Of a stretch of DNA of 7,696 nt, positions 1 to 4,959 are shown piece after piece. The notes beneath the pieces were generated by a model, which was not told the origin of the DNA, ran no database searches, and worked only from the letters and a program-made list of their open reading frames with translations. Numbering within the stretch: position 1 is the first letter of the stretch; every line of letters starts with the position of its first letter. The DNA comes from Alphaproteobacteria bacterium (GTDB lineage: Bacteria; Pseudomonadota; Alphaproteobacteria; Kiloniellales; JAKSDN01), in assembly GCA_030598385.1 (NCBI GenBank), contig JAUVQB010000054.1, positions 1 to 7,696 of the forward strand, written 5' to 3'. Both the position numbers and the translations under genes were made by a program.

Positions 1-230
1 CCGAACACGACCGACCGTGGAGACATACGCAAATCCACTGATCCCTTTGTCGCTGAGACAAGACGGGCGGACCTTCTCCCGTCTCCAGCGTTGCTACGCC
101 CCTGCTTGTCGGCCTTCGCCGAATCGCGCTGGGCGCCCGATCATCAAGGATCGGCCAGCATGTTTATCCTGCAAACTACGTCAGCATCATTTACCTATTT
201 CCTGTCTCCCAGTTGCCCTGCAAAGACACG

Positions 231-280
231 AAAGGCTCGTTCGGAGCTATCCACCCCGAGCGGGCCTTTCCCGTTTTCCA
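231..280 (+). terminator. Probable rho-independent terminator
   Basis: Arms 231-244 (AAAGGCTCGTTCGG) and 256-269 (CCGAGCGGGCCTTT) pair over 14 bp, with only two G-U wobbles and an 11-nt loop. The 3' arm ends in TTT and is followed by CCCGTTTT. A stem flanked by A's on the left and T's on the right is the usual form of an intrinsic terminator and can work in both directions. On the + strand it would end a transcript that lies within or before 1-230. On the - strand I see no gene that would use it. The stem is seen directly; its function is inferred. Confidence 0.6.
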
Positions 281-422
281 AATCGTCAGTAACGTATTGA
301 CGCGCATAGGCGCGGACCGGTGCGCGATTCTGGAAAACACCGTTGACGCAACATGGTTTTCCTGGCCCGACGCGGTAGAGTAGTCTCGCCAACGCCCCCG
401 GACGACGTGAGCCGGGCGGGAG

Positions 423-430
423 AGGGGAGG
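423..430 (+). promoter_or_regulatory. Ribosome-binding site of the aldolase gene
   Basis: AGGGGAGG sits five bases before the ATG at 436. It is a strong Shine-Dalgarno sequence and fixes the start of the aldolase. Confidence 0.8.
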
Positions 431-435
431 CGAAG

Positions 436-1203
436 ATGCCGGAATCATTCAAGGCCCGCCTACAGGCGGGGCAAGCCGCTGACGGCTGTTTCCTGGAAAT
501 GTTCAATCCGATCGCGGCCGAGATCGTCGCCCAGGCCGGCTTCGACAGCGTCCTGATCGATCTGGAGCACGGGCCCGGCAGCGTTATGGACGCGATCGCG
601 TTGATCCACGCCGTTCAGGGCAGCGGCTGCGCGGTGCTGCTCAGGGTGGAGGAGAACCATCCCGTCGCGATCAAGCGGGCGCTGGACATCGGGCTCTCGG
701 GCCTGATGGTGCCGGCCGTGAATTCGCGGGCCGAGGCCGAGGCCTGCGTTGCGGCCTGCCGTTATGCGCCGCGCGGCCACCGCGGAATGGCGGCCCCCGT
801 GGTGCGCGCCACCGGGCACGGGGCGAGCTGGCAGGACTATGTCGCCGGCGGCGCCGACGAGTTGCTCCTCATGTGCCAGATCGAGACGCCCGCCGGGGTC
901 GAGGACGTGGCCGATGTGGCGGCCACCGACGGCGTCGACCTGCTGTTCGTCGGGCCCTTCGACCTCTCGGCCAGCCTGGGCTACCTGGGCGAGCCCGATC
1001 ATCCCGTGGTGCGCGAGGCGATCGACGGGGTCGAACAGGCCGCCAAGGCCGCCGGCAAGTTGCTGGGTGCGATCCCGACGCCAGGGCGCACACCGCAGGA
1101 ACTCTACGCCGCCGGCTATGACCTGGTGGTCGGCGGCCCGGACAACGGCCTGTTGCGGGAGGCCGCTCAGGCCGAGGCCGTCAAACTTAAGTCAGTGCGT
1201 TAG
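436..1203 (+). CDS. HpcH/HpaI family class II aldolase
   Basis: A 255-residue protein, the usual length for this family of metal-dependent pyruvate aldolases, which reversibly cleave 2-keto-3-deoxy or 4-hydroxy-2-oxo acids into pyruvate (or a related 2-oxo acid) and an aldehyde in the cytoplasm. Family signatures are all present: DLEHG at 42-46 with the catalytic-type His45, Arg70 at the end of the CAVLLR strand, YAPRGHRG at 110-117, QIET at 148-151 giving metal ligand Glu150, and GPFDLSASLG at 173-182 giving metal ligand Asp176. The ATG has a strong ribosome-binding site. The next gene, nnr, follows 40 bp later on the same strand, so they may be cotranscribed, although no functional link is obvious. 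The substrate cannot be read from sequence: 2-keto-3-deoxy-L-rhamnonate, 4-hydroxy-2-oxoheptanedioate and 2-dehydro-3-deoxyglucarate aldolases all share these motifs. The family call is secure; the substrate is unknown. Confidence 0.93.
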   Translation: MPESFKARLQAGQAADGCFLEMFNPIAAEIVAQAGFDSVLIDLEHGPGSVMDAIALIHAVQGSGCAVLLRVEENHPVAIKRALDIGLSGLMVPAVNSRAEAEACVAACRYAPRGHRGMAAPVVRATGHGASWQDYVAGGADELLLMCQIETPAGVEDVADVAATDGVDLLFVGPFDLSASLGYLGEPDHPVVREAIDGVEQAAKAAGKLLGAIPTPGRTPQELYAAGYDLVVGGPDNGLLREAAQAEAVKLKSVR

Positions 1204-1243
1204 AATAATCTGTTAGACTCTTGAATATCATCGATTAAAGTGG

Positions 1244-2791
1244 ATGAAAATTCACGTGACAAACGACAATCCCGAGCATCGCAGCGCCGTCCTGTCGGTG
1301 GCGGAGACCTACGCCTCCGATGCCGCGGCGGCGAACACCGGCGCGGTGGGCGTGGCGGGCGCGGTGCTGATGGAAAACGCCGGACGAGCGGTGGCCGAAG
1401 CGGTTCGGGGCCGCTGGCAGCCGCGGCCGGTCGCGGTGCTTTGCGGTCCCGGCAACAACGGCGGCGACGGCTTCGTCGCGGCACGCCATCTGGCTGAGGC
1501 GGGCTGGCCGGTCAAGCTCGCCTTGCTCGGCGCGCGGTCCGACCTCGAAGGCGATGCCGCCCATCATGCGCTCGCTTGGGACGGAGAGGTTCTGGAGCTG
1601 TCTGCGGAGGTGCTGGAGGAGGGCGCCCTGGTGATCGACGCGCTGTTCGGCGCCGGCCTCGGCCGGCCCCTCGAAGGCCCGGCCCGGGAGGCCATCCTAG
1701 CCGTGGCCGCCGGCGGCTATCCCGTGGTGGCCGCCGATGTGCCCAGCGGCCTCTCCGGCGACACCGGCCGGGTCGTCGGCGACGCGATCGCGCCGGCGGA
1801 TCTGACGGTCACCTTCTTCCGCAAGAAGCCGGGGCACCTGCTGCTGCCGGGGCGCACCTACTGCGGCGAGCTACTGGTCGCCGACATCGGCATTCCCGAG
1901 ACGGTGTTGCAGGATATCCGGCCGGGCTGCTTCGAGAATGGCCCCGATCTCTGGGCCGGCTCATATCCCTGGCGCGGCCCGCAGGACCACAAGTACGACT
2001 TCGGCCATGCCTTGCTCGTCGGCGGCGATACCATGACCGGTGCCGCCCGCTTGGCGTCCCGTGCCGCGCTCAGGGTCGGGGCCGGGCTGGTGACCTTGGC
2101 CTGCGCGGAAAATTTGCTGCCGATCTACGCGATGGCGACACCCAGCGTGATCACCACGCCCCTCGGTGGGCGGGGCGATTTCAGGGCACTGCTCGCCGAC
2201 CGCCGCAAGAACGCTGTCCTGATCGGGCCCGGCAACGGTATCAGCCACGAGACCCGAGGGCGCGCTCTGGCTGCCCTCGCGGCGGGCAAGAGCACGGTGC
2301 TCGACGCCGACGCCCTGTCGTGCTTCGAGGCCAATCCGGAGGCGCTCTTCGATGCGATCACGGACGCGGAGGCCAGCGCCGTGGTGTTGACGCCGCACGA
2401 CGGCGAATTCGTGCGGGTGTTTGGCAACCTGGCTTTTGACGCCGATAGACTCGTGCGGGCGCGCGCCGGGGCCGAGGCGAGCGGTGCGGTCGTCGTGCTG
2501 AAAGGCGGCGATACGGTAATCGCGGCTGCCGACGGCAGGGCGGCAATCAACGCAAACGCGCCGCCCGAGTTGGCGACGGCAGGAACCGGCGATGTACTGG
2601 CCGGCCTGGTGGTTGGGCTCCTGGCTCAGGGCATGCCGGCCTTCGAGGCCGCGGCTGCGGCCTGCTGGCTGCATGGCGAGGCCGCCACGCGCCTTGGCCC
2701 GGGCCTGATTTCGGAGGACTTGAGCGAAGCCTTGCCCGCCGTACTGGCGGACCTCAAGGGTGTCGCCGGTCCGACCCGCAAAAATCTATGA
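1244..2791 (+). CDS. nnr: Bifunctional NAD(P)H-hydrate epimerase / ADP-dependent NAD(P)H-hydrate dehydratase
   Basis: This 515-residue metabolite-repair enzyme restores NADH and NADPH that have been damaged by hydration. The N-terminal YjeF_N/NnrE half (about 15-230) epimerises the R and S hydrates. It shows LMENAGR at 42-48, GPGNNGGDG at 68-76, the catalytic-type Asp133 in VIDALFGAGL, and DVPSG at 165-169. The C-terminal NnrD half (about 245-505) is a ribokinase-like ADP-dependent dehydratase. It shows KYDFGH at 250-255, GPGN at 328-331, TPHDGEF at 383-389, KGGDT at 420-424 and TAGTGDVLAG at 445-454 with the presumed base Asp450. The length matches the fused E. coli enzyme. The chosen ATG has only a weak ribosome-binding site (AAAGTGG directly before it), and the first 15 or so residues precede the conserved domain, so a slightly later start is possible. 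In many alphaproteobacteria nnr lies next to glnB; here an orphan gene follows instead. Confidence 0.96.
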   Translation: MKIHVTNDNPEHRSAVLSVAETYASDAAAANTGAVGVAGAVLMENAGRAVAEAVRGRWQPRPVAVLCGPGNNGGDGFVAARHLAEAGWPVKLALLGARSDLEGDAAHHALAWDGEVLELSAEVLEEGALVIDALFGAGLGRPLEGPAREAILAVAAGGYPVVAADVPSGLSGDTGRVVGDAIAPADLTVTFFRKKPGHLLLPGRTYCGELLVADIGIPETVLQDIRPGCFENGPDLWAGSYPWRGPQDHKYDFGHALLVGGDTMTGAARLASRAALRVGAGLVTLACAENLLPIYAMATPSVITTPLGGRGDFRALLADRRKNAVLIGPGNGISHETRGRALAALAAGKSTVLDADALSCFEANPEALFDAITDAEASAVVLTPHDGEFVRVFGNLAFDADRLVRARAGAEASGAVVVLKGGDTVIAAADGRAAINANAPPELATAGTGDVLAGLVVGLLAQGMPAFEAAAAACWLHGEAATRLGPGLISEDLSEALPAVLADLKGVAGPTRKNL

Positions 2792-2905
2792 GAATTTTAT
2801 ATTTAACGAGGGCTTAACCGGCTCTGCGACAGTCTCAAGGGTGGCGTGGAAAGGGCCGCGGTTCGGCCGCCGCCCGGCAAGGCTTCGCAGGGACGGATTA
2901 GCAGG

Positions 2906-3193
2906 ATGTTCGGTTCTTCGGTCGGAAACCTGTTCAGGATCGGCGACAAGCCGCTCAAGGTGGGCGACGTGGGCGAGGTGCGCGAAGGCTCGACCTACCG
3001 GCACCGCGCTCCCGGCGAGTTGACGGAAACGGCCAAGGTCGTGCATGTCGGCCCGGATGCCATGGGGATTACCCATGTGCGCTACCGGGTGATGGTCGAA
3101 AGCGCCCGTGAGCGCAGGGTCAGATTCGAGGATTCCCGTACCCTCAATATCGAGACCTTCACCGACTATTTTTCCGAGGCGGTCGACGCCTGA
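2906..3193 (+). CDS. Small uncharacterised protein
   Basis: I do not recognise this protein. From the ATG at 2906 it has 95 residues; a GTG at 2846 would add 20 residues rich in Pro, Arg and Ala that look non-coding. GGGACGG at 2890-2896 is a plausible ribosome-binding site for the ATG. There is no signal peptide, membrane segment or cysteine motif. The sequence is mixed charged/hydrophobic with short alternating stretches (KVGDVGEVREGSTYRH, then ETAKVVHVGPDAMGITHVRYRVMV) that suggest a small all-beta fold, and it ends with an acidic, aromatic stretch (ETFTDYFSEAVDA). It lies 114 bp after nnr on the same strand and may belong to the same transcript. Codon bias matches the neighbours, supporting a real gene. 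The function is unknown. Confidence 0.7.
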   Translation: MFGSSVGNLFRIGDKPLKVGDVGEVREGSTYRHRAPGELTETAKVVHVGPDAMGITHVRYRVMVESARERRVRFEDSRTLNIETFTDYFSEAVDA

Positions 3194-3278
3194 GGAAGGC
3201 ATACTTCGCCGCTGACGCTTCGCAAGATCGGTATAATGCCAGGCCAGCTCGGCTGCACCCAGGCTTGACGGGGCTTGT

Positions 3279-3482
3279 TTAGAACGCGCGAAGTTCGTCG
3301 CAGGCGCGGCTGCGCACCCAGTCGACCGCGGAACGGGCCTCGACATCGGACCAGTCCGGGCGCACCCGCTGCGCCACACGGGCAGCAAACTCGGTCTGCT
3401 TAAGGGAATCCCAGCCGGAGGTGCAGGCGTGGTCCAGACTTTGGCAAATCACGGATTCGATGCTCATCACTTCATTCCCCAT
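3279..3482 (-). CDS. Small uncharacterised protein, convergent orphan
   Basis: I do not recognise this protein. The frame is open from 3575, but the likely start is the ATG at 3482 (67 residues), with AGGAAG about ten bases upstream. A second ATG at 3467 (62 residues, MSIESVICQS...) has GGGGAA about seven bases before it and is equally possible. The product is soluble and probably helical, with two Cys in the first half, and a C-terminal part (VRPDWSDVEARSAVDWVRSR) that reads like an amphipathic helix-turn-helix pair, of a type found in short alphaproteobacterial hypothetical proteins. It converges on the preceding + strand gene with 85 bp between the stops. GC-type codon choice in the last 60 residues supports coding. 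Being a chance frame remains possible. Confidence 0.5.
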   Translation of the reverse strand: MGNEVMSIESVICQSLDHACTSGWDSLKQTEFAARVAQRVRPDWSDVEARSAVDWVRSRACDELRAF

Positions 3483-3769
3483 CTTTAGACAGCTTCCTAT
3501 ATCATTGAGATTCCAATAGTTTCCGACTAAGGAACCACGCTCGAACCAAGCCTCTGGATTTACCTCTCGAGGCACCTCTCGGGCCTGCGGTCGGCGGCGG
3601 CTTGCGCGATCTCGAAAGCGACTCCCCCGAGGCGCGGTCGATACAAGCTGCCACCAAAAGTCTTTATCTTCGACATTCCCAAATCGGTATTCGAGAGTAA
3701 TTAGATTAAAATTTTATATTATACATATTAACAGATCATTAATAAATTCATCAATATTTATATGAATAA

Positions 3770-3798
3770 ATAACAAATTTACTTCAATTATGTATAAT
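3770..3798 (+). promoter_or_regulatory. Candidate sigma70-type promoter
   Basis: TATAAT at 3793-3798 is a perfect -10 element. Seventeen bases upstream is ATAACA (3770-3775), which matches the -35 consensus at four of six positions, and the DNA above it is rich in A/T tracts like an UP element. Transcription would start near 3805, leaving a leader of about 140 bases before the dehydrogenase ATG at 3944. In DNA this AT-rich some matches arise by chance, but the position fits. Confidence 0.45.
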
Positions 3799-3931
3799 AC
3801 TCTGGAAGACTTTATTTGATCTCGCGTCGACCTATACAAAGCGGTGGCGAGTGCTGGCCAGTCCTGCGATGATCGACCTGGAACCAACGCTAGGGTCGGC
3901 CAGGCCCGCGCGTCTTGGGTGGCGGGGTGGT

Positions 3932-3938
3932 GGAGGGG
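3932..3938 (+). promoter_or_regulatory. Ribosome-binding site that fixes the dehydrogenase start
   Basis: GGAGGGG lies five bases before the ATG at 3944. The frame is open further upstream to an ATG-type/alternative start near 3851, but the 31 extra residues are rich in Gly, Arg and Pro, match no part of the dehydrogenase fold and have no such site. The ATG at 3944 is therefore preferred. Confidence 0.75.
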
Positions 3939-3943
3939 ACCCC

Positions 3944-4918
3944 ATGGCAAATAGGCGCATTATTTGTCCCGATGCCGACGAGACCGTCTTGCCGTTCTTC
4001 GATGGCGAGCGGCGAGAGCGGCTGCAAAGGCTAGGGAAATTCGAGATCCACACCGGCTTTCCAGCATCCGCCGCGGTGTTTTCCGAGCGATTGACTGGCG
4101 CCAACGCCGTTTTCCTCGGCGGCACGGTGGCGATGGCGGACGAGGCCCTGGAGACGGCGCCGGACCTGGAAGTGATTTCCGTTTGTGCCGTCGGAGCGGG
4201 GAGTTTCGTCGACCTTCCGGCCGCCGCCGCGCGGGGCGTCACCGTGTGCAATTCGCCCGACGCCACGGTGAACACGGTGGCGGAATGCGCCCTGGCGCTC
4301 TTGCTCGCCGCCGCCCGGCATGTCGCGGCCCTGGACCGGGACCTGCGCCAGGGCCTGTGGACCCAGTCGCGCCAAGGCTTCGAGCTCAAGGGCAAGAAGC
4401 TCGGCCTCATCGGCTTGGGGCCGATCGGCGCGCGGTTCGGGGAAATGGCGCGGGCGCTCGGCATGGAAGTGTCTGCCTGGACCCGCACGCCGAGCCCCGA
4501 GCGGGCGGCCCGCCTCGGCTTCGGCTTCAAGCCGCTCGGCGAGGTCCTGGCGGAGAGCGACGTGCTGTCGCTGCATCTCGCGCTCAACCCGGCCACCGAA
4601 GGTTTCCTCGGCCGCGATGAACTGGCGCGCACCAAGCCGGGCGTCGTGCTGGTCAATACCGCGCGCGGCGGGCTGGTGGACGAGCCGGCGATGATCGCGG
4701 CCTTACGCTCCGGCCACATTGCCGCCGCCGGGCTCGACGTCTTCGCCGAGGAGCCCTTGCCCGCCGGCCATCCGCTGCTGGCGCTCGACAACGTGGTGCT
4801 GTCCCCGCACGTCGCCTGGAACACGCCGGAGGCGACGGCGCTCTTGCTCGATACGGCCATCGGGAACCTGGAGCGTTACTACGATGGCGATCCGATAAAT
4901 ATCGTTGCAGCACCATGA
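3944..4918 (+). CDS. D-isomer-specific 2-hydroxyacid dehydrogenase
   Basis: A 324-residue protein, typical in length for the family that interconverts D-2-hydroxy acids and 2-oxo acids with NAD(P)H (glyoxylate/hydroxypyruvate reductases, D-lactate and phosphoglycerate dehydrogenases). The Rossmann motif GLGPIG is at 157-162 inside the inserted NAD-binding domain (about 105-290). The catalytic triad is complete: Arg241 in NTARGG, Glu270 in DVFAEEP, and His289 in SPHVAW. The strand after the glycine loop ends in WTRTP (179-183) rather than an acidic residue, which by family precedent favours NADPH; that is inference. The HPLLALDNVVLSPHVAW stretch resembles hydroxypyruvate/glyoxylate reductases more than SerA, and there is no ACT domain. 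It is probably the first gene of an operon with the ThDP enzyme 41 bp downstream, and may act on the same 2-oxo acid pool. The exact substrate is not determinable. Confidence 0.93.
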   Translation: MANRRIICPDADETVLPFFDGERRERLQRLGKFEIHTGFPASAAVFSERLTGANAVFLGGTVAMADEALETAPDLEVISVCAVGAGSFVDLPAAAARGVTVCNSPDATVNTVAECALALLLAAARHVAALDRDLRQGLWTQSRQGFELKGKKLGLIGLGPIGARFGEMARALGMEVSAWTRTPSPERAARLGFGFKPLGEVLAESDVLSLHLALNPATEGFLGRDELARTKPGVVLVNTARGGLVDEPAMIAALRSGHIAAAGLDVFAEEPLPAGHPLLALDNVVLSPHVAWNTPEATALLLDTAIGNLERYYDGDPINIVAAP

Positions 4919-4959
4919 GTTAGCTGAACTATGCTGCCAAATAACATGAGGTTTGCGGA

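Larger units (their letters stand above)
1..435. other. Upstream region without a recognisable protein gene
   Basis: Short open frames exist on both strands here, but none has a convincing start, ribosome-binding site or recognisable protein, and the base composition is visibly less GC-biased than in the neighbouring genes. What can be seen is secondary structure on the + strand: perfect short hairpins at 47-61, 62-83, 109-122 and 137-154, and a long terminator-like stem at 231-269. The last 150 bases lead into the aldolase gene. They contain TTGACG hexamers at 297-302 and 343-348, but neither has a credible -10 partner at 16-18 bp, so I call no promoter. A gene ending left of the window or a non-coding RNA are both possible. 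Confidence 0.5.
3483..3943. other. Gene-free region with a sharp AT-rich island
   Basis: No gene is supported in these 461 bases. The left part (to about 3660) has ordinary composition and contains a 12-bp near-tandem repeat, ACCTCTCGAGGC / ACCTCTCGGGCC, at 3562-3585. From about 3690 to 3800 the sequence turns extremely AT-rich: I count 13 G+C in the 100 bases 3701-3800, against clearly GC-rich flanks. The island contains an imperfect dyad (3740-3751 / 3762-3773) and ends in a perfect TATAAT. It most likely serves as the regulatory region of the downstream dehydrogenase operon, as AT-rich promoters in GC-rich genomes often bind silencing or bending proteins. Confidence 0.7.

Noticed and set aside
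17..292. Open frame on the + strand from a GTG
   Set aside because: Its composition (many Arg, Pro, Ser, Cys) is what random GC-rich sequence gives, it lacks a ribosome-binding site, and it covers the hairpins and terminator.
297..381. TTGACG hexamers at 297 and 343 as promoters for the aldolase
   Set aside because: No acceptable -10 hexamer lies 16-18 bp downstream; the nearest candidate, TAGAGT at 376, is 27 bp from the second hexamer.
195..506. Open frame on the - strand ending in a protein-like stretch (YVTDDLENGKGPLGVDSSE...)
   Set aside because: The last 40 residues look plausible, but the frame runs through the terminator stem, overlaps the aldolase start antisense, has no ribosome-binding site and resembles no protein I know. 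A decayed gene fragment cannot be fully excluded.
2846..2905. GTG start extending the small orphan protein by 20 residues
   Set aside because: The extension is Pro/Arg-rich with no clear ribosome-binding site; the ATG at 2906 is better placed.
3851..3943. N-terminal extension of the dehydrogenase frame
   Set aside because: The 31 extra residues do not fit the family and the strong GGAGGGG site belongs to the ATG at 3944.
3714..3950. Open frame of 78 codons on the - strand across the AT-rich island
   Set aside because: Its C-terminus is Ile/Asn/Leu-rich only because of the AT-rich DNA and its N-terminus overlaps the dehydrogenase start antisense. No ribosome-binding site or family resemblance.
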